64,000 bases of DNA from AC-32 sp963755635 (GCA_963755635.1 CAVWKS010000036.1:434001-498000); one strand, 5' to 3'; counted from the stretch's first letter, positions 8,478-16,691 are shown. Notes: a model not told the origin generated them from the letters alone. Program-made: numbers and translations.

Positions 8478-10355
8478 ATGGTAAGTCGCCGGCTCTCGCT
8501 GATCGCGGCTGCCGCGCTGACGGCAGGGCTCGCCGCATCGGCCCGCGCCGACACGACGTCGGGCTTTACGCACCTGACGCCGATCGGCCGCGTGCGAGCT
8601 CCCCAGCGGGCCTTCCTGCTCGATCTCCCGCCAGCCACGCAGGTGGCGCGTAACGGGATCTCCGTGCTCGAGAACGGCCACGCTGTGCGCAGCTTCACCG
8701 TCTCGCCGATTCAGGCGGTCGAGGGTCGCTTCGGGGTCGTCCTCGCGCTCGATGCGAGCGACAGTATGCGCGGGCCGGCCTCGGAGGCCGCGTTCGCGGC
8801 GGCGCGCGTGTTCGTGCGCCGGGCGGGCTCGAGCGAGCAGATCGGGGTGGTCGCCTTCAACAGCACGACGACCGTCCTGGCGACGCCCGACGCAGGCCGA
8901 GGCGCTCTCGCGAGCACGCTCTCGAGGGCGCCGAAGCTCGCGCTCGGGACGCACATCTACGACGCTCTCGGCACCGCCCTGGACCAGCTCGCGGGCCAAC
9001 ACCTCTCGGCCGGGTCGGTCGTTCTGCTGTCGGATGGCGCCGACACGGGCAGCCGCCTGACCGAGAGCCGGCTGATCGAGCGAGCGCGCTCGCAACACGT
9101 CCGGGTCTTCACGGTCGGGCTGCGCTCGCCCTCGTTCCGGCCCGGCCCGCTCCGCAGGCTCGCGCGCGCGACGAGTGGCTCCTACGTCGAGGCATCCTCG
9201 ATCGCAGAGCTCGCGTCGATCTACGACTCGCTCGGCCGCCGACTCAGCACGGAGTACGTGATCGCGTACCGCTCGAGCGACCTGCCGGGCACCCATGTCT
9301 CGGTGCTCGTGCGCGTGGCGGGCGTCGGCGACGTGACCGCCTCGTACGTCACTCCTCGCCCGGCGCCGATCGCCCCGTACCACCGCTCGGCCTTCGAGCG
9401 CTTCTGGTCGTCACCGGCCTCGCTCGCCGTGATCGCGCTCCTGATCGCCGCGCTCGCCTCGCTGGCCGTGACCCAGCTGCTCCGCGTCCCAAAGGGAACG
9501 CTGCTGCGAAGGCTGGGCGAGTTCGTCTCGGTCAGTCCGCAGGAGGACGAGGCCGACCGCCGCAAGACGCTGACGACGAAGGTGTTCTCCGGCGCCGAGG
9601 AGTCGCTCTCGAAGACGAAGTGGTGGGCTCAGTTCAACGAGGAGCTGGAGATCGCGCGGATCCCGATCCCAGCGGTCCAGATCCTGTTCGCCACGGTGGT
9701 CGCGATGCTGCTGGCGGCGGTTGTGCTCTACCTGATCGCCCCGATCCTCGCCCTCTTGGCGCTGGGAGTGCCGTTCGCCTCACGGGAGCTCGTTCGGCGC
9801 AAGCTGCGCAAGGTCCGCGACGACTTCGCCGAGCAGCTGCCCGACAACCTGCAGGTGCTCGCCTCCGCGCTCCGCGCCGGCCACAGCTTCATCGGCGCGC
9901 TCGCCGTCGTGGCCGCCGACGCGCCGGAGCCGGCACAGCGGGAGTTCCAGCGAATCGTCGCGGACGACCAGCTCGGCGTCCCGATCGACGACTCGCTGCG
10001 GGAGGTCGCGCGCAGGATGGAGAGCACGGAGCTCGAGCAGGTCGGCCTCCTGGCGGAGCTGCAGCGCGAGAGCGGCGGCAACATGGCCGAGGTCCTGGAC
10101 ACCGTCGTGGAGACGATCCGCGACCGCTTCGACCTGCGCCGCCTGATCCAGACGCTGACCGCCCAGGGACGAATGGCGCGCTGGATCCTGACGCTCCTGC
10201 CCGTGTTCCTGGCGATCGTGATCAGCCTGCTCAACCCGAGCTACATGCAGCCGCTCTTCGCGACGACGGCCGGCCAGGTGCTCGTCACGCTCGCCGTGAT
10301 CATGGTCGTGACCGGCTCGCTCGTGATCAAACGGATTGTGAACATCAAGGTCTAG
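8478..10355 (+). CDS. VWA-domain/TadB fusion, type II secretion F-family platform protein
   Basis: A 625-residue fusion. Residues 1-25 (MVSRRLSLIAAAALTAGLAA) look like a signal peptide. A von Willebrand A domain follows, with a complete MIDAS: DxSxS at residues 92-96 (DASDS), a Thr in LGTHIYDAL and the Asp in LLSDGADTGS. A membrane helix lies near 311-335, then two more near 398-432, the T2SSF domain from about 448 (DDFAEQLPDNLQVLASAL) and terminal helices near 575-620. The VWA part should be outside the membrane and the F domain inside. I chose the ATG at 8478 because the signal peptide starts there; upstream sequence is CpaF in the same frame without a stop. Confidence 0.88.
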   Translation: MVSRRLSLIAAAALTAGLAASARADTTSGFTHLTPIGRVRAPQRAFLLDLPPATQVARNGISVLENGHAVRSFTVSPIQAVEGRFGVVLALDASDSMRGPASEAAFAAARVFVRRAGSSEQIGVVAFNSTTTVLATPDAGRGALASTLSRAPKLALGTHIYDALGTALDQLAGQHLSAGSVVLLSDGADTGSRLTESRLIERARSQHVRVFTVGLRSPSFRPGPLRRLARATSGSYVEASSIAELASIYDSLGRRLSTEYVIAYRSSDLPGTHVSVLVRVAGVGDVTASYVTPRPAPIAPYHRSAFERFWSSPASLAVIALLIAALASLAVTQLLRVPKGTLLRRLGEFVSVSPQEDEADRRKTLTTKVFSGAEESLSKTKWWAQFNEELEIARIPIPAVQILFATVVAMLLAAVVLYLIAPILALLALGVPFASRELVRRKLRKVRDDFAEQLPDNLQVLASALRAGHSFIGALAVVAADAPEPAQREFQRIVADDQLGVPIDDSLREVARRMESTELEQVGLLAELQRESGGNMAEVLDTVVETIRDRFDLRRLIQTLTAQGRMARWILTLLPVFLAIVISLLNPSYMQPLFATTAGQVLVTLAVIMVVTGSLVIKRIVNIKV

Positions 10356-10364
10356 GAGGTCGCA

Positions 10365-11282
10365 ATGCTGCTACTGCTCATCGGTCTGGCCTGCACGGCG
10401 CTCGCGGTGGTCATGCTCGCCCGCCTGCTCGTCGTCGAGCGGCCGCTGCCGGTCCACCTGAAGGCGCAGATCGACGCGTACGGCTACGAGTCGTCGCCCG
10501 CGGCCGCCGACTCCGCGCCGCGACCGTTGACCCGGCGCGTGGACGCACTCGCAGCGACGCTCGGAACGATGCTCGCGGGTCGGATGAAGAACTTCCGCGA
10601 AGACGTCCTCCGGAAGGAGCTGCAGGCCGCGGGGATGTACACGATGAGCGCGCGGAAGTTCATGGGCTACCGCCTCCTCGCGACGCTGGCGCTGCCGCTG
10701 CTTTGGTTCTGGTTCGCGTCGACGTCGGGTGCCGGTCCGTTGCGGTTCATCGCAGGGCTTGCGTTCGCCGTTGCCTTCGGCTGGCAGGGGCCGATCGTCT
10801 TCGTCCGCCGGCGCTCGCGCAAGCGGCTCGACGAAATCGACCTCGCGATGCCGGAGCTGATCGATCTGCTCGTGACGACGGTCGAGGCAGGTGTCGCCTT
10901 CAGCGGCTCGCTCCGCCTGGCGGCGACGCGCTTCCACGGCGCGCTCGGCGAGGAGCTGCGTCTCGCGCTCCAGGAGCAGGAGATGGGCCTGTCGGCGAGC
11001 GAGGCCCTGGCGAACATGCTGGCCCGCGCGGACACGCCGGCGATGCGCTCGTTCGTGCGCTCGATCCTCCAGGGCGAGACGCTGGGGGTCTCGATCGGGA
11101 AAATCATGCGCGACCTCGCGATCGAGATGCGCAAGCGGCGGCGCCAGTCGGCGGAGGAGCGCGTACAGAAGGCGCCGACGAAGATGCTCTTCCCGCTGGT
11201 TTTCCTGATCTTCCCGGCGATGTTCGTGGTGATCCTCGGGCCCGCGGCGCTGCAGATCCTTCACACGATCGCCGGCGGCTGA
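10365..11282 (+). CDS. tadC: TadC, type II secretion F-family inner membrane protein
   Basis: A 305-residue platform protein that pairs with TadB in the inner-membrane Tad motor. An N-terminal helix (LLLLIGLACTALAVVMLARL) and a central pair of helices (near 100-150) precede the T2SSF domain (DEIDLAMPELIDLLVTTVEA, then FVRSILQGETLGVSIGKIM). The protein ends with a membrane helix (MLFPLVFLIFPAMFVVILGP). Shine-Dalgarno AGGAGGT at 10354-10360 overlaps the TadB stop and stands 4 nt before the ATG, so the pair is coupled. Confidence 0.92.
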   Translation: MLLLLIGLACTALAVVMLARLLVVERPLPVHLKAQIDAYGYESSPAAADSAPRPLTRRVDALAATLGTMLAGRMKNFREDVLRKELQAAGMYTMSARKFMGYRLLATLALPLLWFWFASTSGAGPLRFIAGLAFAVAFGWQGPIVFVRRRSRKRLDEIDLAMPELIDLLVTTVEAGVAFSGSLRLAATRFHGALGEELRLALQEQEMGLSASEALANMLARADTPAMRSFVRSILQGETLGVSIGKIMRDLAIEMRKRRRQSAEERVQKAPTKMLFPLVFLIFPAMFVVILGPAALQILHTIAGG

Positions 11283-11285
11283 AGC

Positions 11286-11888
11286 GTGGTGCGCCGCCGC
11301 ATTCCGCTCGACGCGCTGCTGGTGGCGCTATTCCTCGGCTTCGCCTACGCGAACTTCAGGCGCTGGCACGAGACCGGCAGGCCGGTGGGGCTCGGAGCCG
11401 TCCTGCTCGAGGCTTTCACCGCGTCACTCTTCCTCTTCCGGCGGCCCTCGCAGGCGACGAGTGGCCGTCCGCTGGCCTGGATGTCGGCGCTGGTCGGGAC
11501 GTTCGCGATGCTCGGCGCGCGGCCGGTCGCGCATCCCGACACCGGACCGCTCGCGCTGTTCGAGGTCGTCCAGCTCGCCGGCTTCCTGATCGTGATCGTC
11601 GCCCTTGGGGCGCTCGGCCGCTCGTTCGGGATCGTGGCCGCCAACCGCGGAATCAAGACGAGTGGCCTCTACGCGGTGGTCCGCCACCCCGCTTATAGCG
11701 GCTACCTCGTGAGCTACCTCGGCTACGTCGCCGAGAGCCCCTCGCTCCGCAACGTGCTCCTGCTCCTCGTCGGTACAGGCGCGCAGCTCGTGCGGATGTC
11801 GGAGGAGGAGAGGATGCTCGGCGGTGACGCCGCCTACAGCGCGTACCTCGCGCGCGTACCAAGCAGGCTGATCCCGCGCCTGTACTGA
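11286..11888 (+). CDS. isoprenylcysteine carboxyl methyltransferase-like membrane protein
   Basis: A 200-residue multi-pass membrane protein with about five helices. The C-terminal half carries the ICMT/PEMT-type signature GLYAVVRHPAYSGYL and the downstream EEERMLGG, which in this superfamily form the S-adenosylmethionine and substrate site. The start is GTG 11286 or the next GTG at 11289. It follows tadC by 3 nt and precedes the response regulator, so it is probably transcribed with the pilus genes. The natural substrate cannot be read from sequence; bacterial members are mostly uncharacterised, and a lipid or membrane-protein substrate is equally possible. Confidence 0.75.
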   Translation: MVRRRIPLDALLVALFLGFAYANFRRWHETGRPVGLGAVLLEAFTASLFLFRRPSQATSGRPLAWMSALVGTFAMLGARPVAHPDTGPLALFEVVQLAGFLIVIVALGALGRSFGIVAANRGIKTSGLYAVVRHPAYSGYLVSYLGYVAESPSLRNVLLLLVGTGAQLVRMSEEERMLGGDAAYSAYLARVPSRLIPRLY

Positions 11889-11932
11889 GTTCGCTCGTTC
11901 GAGGGATTTCCTTCCCCGGAAAATGGGTGAAC

Positions 11933-11945
11933 GCTACGTCGTAGC
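11933..11945. promoter_or_regulatory. dyad upstream of the second response regulator
   Basis: GCTACG (11933-11938) and CGTAGC (11940-11945) form a perfect 6-bp dyad with a 1-nt centre, 21 bp before the ATG of the regulator at 11967. A looser dyad, TTTCC/GGAAA, lies at 11907-11922. The position fits an autoregulatory operator; this is inferred. Confidence 0.35.
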
Positions 11946-11966
11946 GGCACACCTGAAAGGGGAGGC

Positions 11967-12623
11967 ATGCGGCGCCTTCGAGTTCTACTGGCTGACGACC
12001 ACACCCTCATCTTCGAGGCGGTGGCGCTCGCGCTCGAGGGCGCGAAGGATCTGGAGATCGTGGCTTGCGCGGAAAGCGGCAGCCAGGTGCTCCCGCTCGT
12101 CCGGCAGACGAAGCCCGACCTGGTCGTGCTCGACCTGCGGATGCCGGGCGTCGACGGGCTCACGTGTCTGAGACAGCTGCGCGAGCGCTTTCCGGACGTC
12201 AAGACGGCTGTCCTCTCGGGACTCGACCTCGACGAGACGGTCGAGGCCGCGCTCGAGGCCGGCGCCAACGCGTTCATCTCGAAGACCATCGACCCGGCGG
12301 AGCTCCCGGACGCGCTGCGCCGGGCGGCCACCGAGCCTGTGCCGCAAGCCGAGGCGATCGGCCGCGGCGTGACGCGCACGGGCTCGGCGGTGGACGAGAC
12401 CGGCCTGACCGAACGCGAACTGGCGGTCCTATGCGCCCTCGCCCAGGCGCAGTCGAACAGGGAGATCGCCCGCTCGCTCTGGCTCGCCGAACAGACGGTC
12501 AAGTTCCACCTCACGAACATCTACCGCAAGCTGGACGTGCACAGCCGCACCGAGGCCGTGCACTGGGCTTACCGCCACGGGCTGCTCGAGTCACAGGCCG
12601 AGCGGTCGCTGCTGCCGGCGTAG
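11967..12623 (+). CDS. NarL/FixJ-type response regulator
   Basis: A 218-residue two-component regulator. Receiver domain residues 1-120: acidic pair in VLLADDHTL, phospho-acceptor Asp in LVVLDLRMPG, Lys in AFISKTID. The LuxR-type helix-turn-helix (about 148-205) is clear: LTERELAVLCALAQAQSNRE and the recognition part TVKFHLTNIYRKLDVHSRTE. Shine-Dalgarno AAAGGGGAGG precedes the ATG. It closes the Tad gene cluster and is paralogous to the regulator at the left window edge (same MRRL start, same LPLV and MPG.DGLT positions). I infer control of pilus or surface-protein genes. The cognate kinase is not in the window. Confidence 0.93.
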   Translation: MRRLRVLLADDHTLIFEAVALALEGAKDLEIVACAESGSQVLPLVRQTKPDLVVLDLRMPGVDGLTCLRQLRERFPDVKTAVLSGLDLDETVEAALEAGANAFISKTIDPAELPDALRRAATEPVPQAEAIGRGVTRTGSAVDETGLTERELAVLCALAQAQSNREIARSLWLAEQTVKFHLTNIYRKLDVHSRTEAVHWAYRHGLLESQAERSLLPA

Positions 12624-12708
12624 CTCGCAGTAGGCGGATCGGCCGGGCCGGCCTAGACCTTCGGGCGATCACGCGGTTGCGCCCGCCGCGGATAGTCCGA
12701 GCGAGGGA

Positions 12709-15654
12709 ATGGGAGAGCTCGGAACCCCACCGGGGCGCGCTGCGCGTACATCGAGCCGGGCCGCGTTCGCGGCGCTGCTGCTCCTGCTAGCGCTGCTCTT
12801 CGCTGGCGCTGCCGCCGGGGCCAAGCTGAAGGCGCCGGTCCCGGTCTCGCCGGCCGGCGGCGCCGTCGCGGCGACGATGCCCACGTTCTCGTGGAAGCCG
12901 GTCGCGGGAGCCGAGGAGTACGAGTTTCAGATCGCGGCCGACGCCAGGTTCAGCTCGCCGGTGCTCGGACACGGCAAGGACGACTTCCGGACGAAGAACA
13001 CGCGCGCCACCGTAACCCTGACCGCACCGAACGGGACGTACTGGTGGCACGTGCGGGCGATCGGCCGGAACGGCATCGTCTCCGCCTGGTCGCCGGGTGA
13101 ATCCTTCGGGAAGCGCTGGGGGACGGCGACCACGCTCGTCTCGCCCGTCGGCGGCGACCAAGTCGTGTACCCGACCACACCGCTCGAGTTCAGCTGGTCG
13201 GCTGTTCCGGGCGCGCGCAGCTACCTCGTCTCCGTGGCGACCGATCCGTCGCTCGGATCGCTCGTCTCCCTCAACGGCTCGCCGAGGCCGGTCGAGACGA
13301 CGGCGACCACGCTCACGCCCGTCGCCGCGCTCGCACCCGGCACGTACTACTGGGGCGTCACACCGGTCGACGCGGAGGGAAATCACGGCGATCCCTCGGC
13401 GGTCGCCTCCTTCAACTGGACGTGGCCGTCCACGACCACCCCGCGGCTGACCGACCTCGTGACCTCCCCGGAGCTGTTCGACCCGCGCTTCAGCTGGGAC
13501 CCCGTTCCCGGCGCCGCACGCTACGAGGTCGAGATCAACTCGTCCGTGGACTTCGCACCCGGCTCGAAGGTCTGCTGCGGCGGGACGACGATCAACACCT
13601 CGCTCTCGCCGACGCTGGTCTTCAAGGACGATGCCTACTACTGGCGGGTCCGGGCGATCGACATCGACGGCCATGCCGGCGTCTGGAACTGCTACGGCGA
13701 TCTGACCTGCCAGAGCCCGGCGCCCTTCACGAAGACTTTCGACAACGTCCCACCCGTGACCGCGCCGAGCATCAAGAACCTGCGAATGCGCGACAACGCG
13801 GCCGACCCGGGAGTCGATACAGATCCTGTCAGCCCCGGCTACCAGACGCAGGTCCCGATCGTCTCGTGGAACCCGGTTCCCGGGTCCTCCAGCTATCAGG
13901 TGGACGTGACGAGGTTCGACGGCAGCTCGTGCGTCTGGTCGGCCGGCATGCAGGACCACTGGACGAACAACATCGCGCTTACCTCGTGGACGCCGCTCGG
14001 CACTCACTGGAACCTCGTCAAGCCATACCCGGATCCGCACCCAGTCGCCACGGAGCTCCTCTCGCAGCTGAGCCCGGGCCGGTACTGCGTGCGCGTGCGG
14101 GCCCGGAGCGACCGCGCCTTCGGTGAGGAGGTCTACGGTGACTACACGTACCTCGACCCCGACGGGCTCGGCTGGGCCTTCGAGTGGGCCGGGTACCCGA
14201 GCGGAGGCGCCTGCTCCCCTTCGTGCGCACCGGGCTATCTCGGCGCCGGCGACTACCTCGAGCCCCAGAGCGGCACCACCTCGACCCAGACGCCACTGTT
14301 CACCTGGCGGCCGGTCGCCGGGGCCGGCAGCTACTTCGTGATCGTCGCCAAGGACGCAAGTTTCACGAACGTCGTCGACTACGCTTTTACACAGATCCCG
14401 GCCTACGCGCCGCGCTCGACGTTCACGCCGACCACCTACCCCGACGAAACGACGCTCTACTACTGGGCCGTGCTGCCCGAGGCGGGCTTCGACGGCACCG
14501 GCGGCGAAGGAGACCCGCTGCTGGGCGCGCCGCAGAGCTTCCACAAGCGCTCGACGCCGCCGCAGGCGTTCTTCCCCGAGAGCGGGCACGTCTTCCAGGA
14601 CCAGCCGACGTTCCAGTGGGCTCCGGTCACGGGTGCGCGCACGTACCGGCTGCAGATCTCGCAGGACCCGAGCTTCGGGGCCCCGATCGACGACGTGACG
14701 ACCGATTCGACCGCGTACTCGAGCAACACCACCTATCCGGCCGACACCGTCCTCTATTGGCGTGTCCGCGCCAACGACGAGAACAACGTCGGCCTCAGCT
14801 GGTCCGCCGTCGGCACCTTCCAGAAGAGGCTCGACGCGCCGGTGGGAAGCGCCGGGAACCCCGCGCAGGGTGACTTCATTCCGACGTGGTCCTGGAATCT
14901 CGTGCCCGGCGCAGTCGCGTACGACCTCTCGGTCGACCTGCCGAACGGCACGCATCGCGACTTCACGGGCTTCCGCACAGCCGCCGTTACGCCCCTCCTG
15001 ATGTACGGCACCGGCATCTTCCACTGGCGCGTGCGGGCGGAGTTTCCGCGTTCGCCGTACGGCCTCACGCCCGGCCCCTACTCGTCCGTGTACGCGTTCA
15101 CCCGCACGATCCGCGAGCCGGCCGGCGCCGCTGCCGACATCGGAATCGACCACGTCCTTCTCAGCTGGAACGCGAAGCCGGGTGCAAAGCACTACCGGGT
15201 GCAGCTCGCGGGGACGTCCGACTTCGGGCAGCCCATCGAGGACGTCACGACCGACAACACGTCCTACGCGCCGCTGCTCAAGTACCTCGGCGCGCACCTG
15301 AACACCGGCCACATGTACTGGCGGGTCGCAGCGGTCGACGAGGGCGAGACCGTGGGCGATTTCACGGACGCGCGGCTGATCACGCGTGTCCGGCGGATGG
15401 AGATCTTCACAATCGGCGCGCTCAGGCACCACACGCGCTCGACGCTCTCGATCACGGTGCGCGACTTCGAGACGTCCGTTGGCGTCCCCGGCACGACGGT
15501 GCGCGTCGTCGGCGCGGGCATCCGGCGGCGGGCGCGCACCGACCTGACCGGGACGATCCGGCTCAACCTGCGCCCGGGCCGGCGCGGCGTGCTGGCGATC
15601 CGAGCCTCCAGGCGCGGCTACCGGCTTGCGTCGCTGCGGATCGTCGTCCGCTAG
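12709..15654 (+). CDS. secreted protein with eight Ig/FN3-like repeats
   Basis: A 981-residue exported protein. Residues 15-41 form a signal peptide (AAFAALLLLLALLFAGAAAGA). Eight repeats each carry a strand motif like FSWxPVxGAxxY; they begin near 12883, 13183, 13487, 13855, 14293, 14608, 14881 and 15160, roughly 90-145 residues apart. Most also keep a YYWRVRA strand near the repeat end. The C-terminal 70 residues (SITVRDFETSVGVPGTTVRV onward) resemble a carboxypeptidase-regulatory-like beta sandwich. No sortase motif or C-terminal helix is seen. Repeats like these are common in surface or matrix proteins; with the Tad locus upstream, an adhesion role is plausible but unproven. Confidence 0.85.
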   Translation: MGELGTPPGRAARTSSRAAFAALLLLLALLFAGAAAGAKLKAPVPVSPAGGAVAATMPTFSWKPVAGAEEYEFQIAADARFSSPVLGHGKDDFRTKNTRATVTLTAPNGTYWWHVRAIGRNGIVSAWSPGESFGKRWGTATTLVSPVGGDQVVYPTTPLEFSWSAVPGARSYLVSVATDPSLGSLVSLNGSPRPVETTATTLTPVAALAPGTYYWGVTPVDAEGNHGDPSAVASFNWTWPSTTTPRLTDLVTSPELFDPRFSWDPVPGAARYEVEINSSVDFAPGSKVCCGGTTINTSLSPTLVFKDDAYYWRVRAIDIDGHAGVWNCYGDLTCQSPAPFTKTFDNVPPVTAPSIKNLRMRDNAADPGVDTDPVSPGYQTQVPIVSWNPVPGSSSYQVDVTRFDGSSCVWSAGMQDHWTNNIALTSWTPLGTHWNLVKPYPDPHPVATELLSQLSPGRYCVRVRARSDRAFGEEVYGDYTYLDPDGLGWAFEWAGYPSGGACSPSCAPGYLGAGDYLEPQSGTTSTQTPLFTWRPVAGAGSYFVIVAKDASFTNVVDYAFTQIPAYAPRSTFTPTTYPDETTLYYWAVLPEAGFDGTGGEGDPLLGAPQSFHKRSTPPQAFFPESGHVFQDQPTFQWAPVTGARTYRLQISQDPSFGAPIDDVTTDSTAYSSNTTYPADTVLYWRVRANDENNVGLSWSAVGTFQKRLDAPVGSAGNPAQGDFIPTWSWNLVPGAVAYDLSVDLPNGTHRDFTGFRTAAVTPLLMYGTGIFHWRVRAEFPRSPYGLTPGPYSSVYAFTRTIREPAGAAADIGIDHVLLSWNAKPGAKHYRVQLAGTSDFGQPIEDVTTDNTSYAPLLKYLGAHLNTGHMYWRVAAVDEGETVGDFTDARLITRVRRMEIFTIGALRHHTRSTLSITVRDFETSVGVPGTTVRVVGAGIRRRARTDLTGTIRLNLRPGRRGVLAIRASRRGYRLASLRIVVR

Positions 15655-15670
15655 CCGCAGCCGAAGTCGA

Positions 15671-15759
15671 TGCCGGGGGAGGGACTCGAACCCTCATGCG
15701 GGCATCAGCCCACACCTGGTTTTAAGCCAGGCGCGTATGTCCAGTTTCGCCACCCCGGC
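15671..15759 (-). tRNA. tRNA-Leu, anticodon TAA
   Basis: An 89-nt class II tRNA read on the minus strand. The acceptor stem GCCGGGG pairs with CCCCGGC. The anticodon arm is CCTGG / CTTAAAA / CCAGG with anticodon TAA. A long variable arm TGTGGGC-TGAT-GCCCGCA marks it as leucine type, followed by the T arm GAGGGTTCGAGTCCCTC and discriminator A. The CCA tail is not encoded. Confidence 0.97.
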
Positions 15760-15900
15760 GCGGGCAATTTACCGCCGCCGCGACCGGCCTGGCGGGCGCG
15801 GCTACCGACCGCCCGCCGTCAGGAGTGGCGCGAGCCGGCGCAGCCGGCTCGCTGCCCGAGCGAGCGGAAAGCGAAGCGGGCGAAGCGGGAAGATGTGCGC

Positions 15901-16618
15901 CTAGAGGCCGCCGAAGTTGTACGTGGAGGGGATGTTGCTTCGGGTGCTTCGTGCCGATGTCGAATGCGATCTCCTGGTGCTTCTTCAGCACGAGGCCGGC
16001 CGGATCGGCTGGGTAGTTCAGCCCGTTCACGTAGACGCGCCACGGCGTCTGTGGCTTGCAGTAGCCGCCGATGCACTTGTCGGTCAGCCGCACGCCCCAG
16101 ACGCCGAAGAAATCGCCGAGCGTGAACTCGCGCTTCGTGGGCGACTCCACGTGCATCACCCCGCTCGTGTCGTGGGTGTGGAGCTCGGTCAGGTACTGGC
16201 CGTCGTAGATGCCGATGCTCTGCGGAACGGTGATGTGTTTCCCGTTCACGAAGATGTCGAGATGCTGGTGGATGTGGATCTTGGTGCCCTCGGCGCCGAG
16301 CTCGCTCAGGCCGAGCGGCTTCAGGCGGTCGGTCAGGTGGTCGAGGCCGGCATTCCAGGGGGCGGGCCCCGTCTGGACGCCGATCAACTGGGCGGTGTTC
16401 GGCGTTGTCGACGAGGAGCTCGAGGCGTTGCTGTTCCCGCCGGTGAAGTGGAGGACGAGGACCACGACGATGATCGCGACGATGCCGGAGGCCGCGAAAG
16501 CGCCGGACATCAGGAGCGTCCGTCGCTGTTCGGGCGTGCGTTGCCGGCGCGGCTCGACGCGGCGCTGAGGCGCCTGGATCTTCCTCGGAGGCGCGGGGGT
16601 GCGGGACTTCTTCGCCAA
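15901..16618 (-). CDS. His-rich membrane-anchored protein, unknown function, one frameshift near 15945
   Basis: About 238 residues once repaired. A basic Pro/Arg-rich cytoplasmic tail (1-34) is followed by one membrane helix (SGIVAIIVVVLVLHF) and an external domain with the motif KIHIHQHLDIFVNG, then LHTHDTSGVMHVE and CIGGYC, residues suited to metal binding. In the written frame the protein loses homology after AFDIGTK and would run on to 15722, into the tRNA-Leu gene. A one-base shift near 15940-15950 gives IPSTYNFGGL and a stop at 15901-15903, the natural end. The start is a TTG at 16616-16618. Domains of this kind recur in archaea and actinobacteria without known function. Confidence 0.72.
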
Positions 16619-16655
16619 CTCCCGCGGCGATGGTAGCAGCCGCCTCCGAGGCCAC

Positions 16656-16684
16656 TTGACAGCTCCGCAGTGTGGGCTTTAGGG
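16656..16684 (+). promoter_or_regulatory. sigma-70-type promoter for the small protein gene at 16786
   Basis: TTGACA at 16656-16661, a 17-bp spacer, then TTAGGG at 16679-16684. The -35 is perfect and the -10 is weak. The predicted start of transcription, near 16691, coincides with the first base of the hairpin at 16692. Confidence 0.55.
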
Positions 16685-16691
16685 TCTTCCC

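Noticed and set aside
12787..15432. 881-residue open frame on the minus strand opposite the Ig-repeat protein
   Set aside because: Arg/Val/Asp-rich sequence without motifs; the plus strand has a signal peptide and eight repeats. It is a mirror effect of high-GC codon use.
15722..15900. C-terminal extension of the His-rich membrane protein
   Set aside because: It overlaps the tRNA-Leu gene and is low-complexity; the conserved end lies one frame away at 15901.
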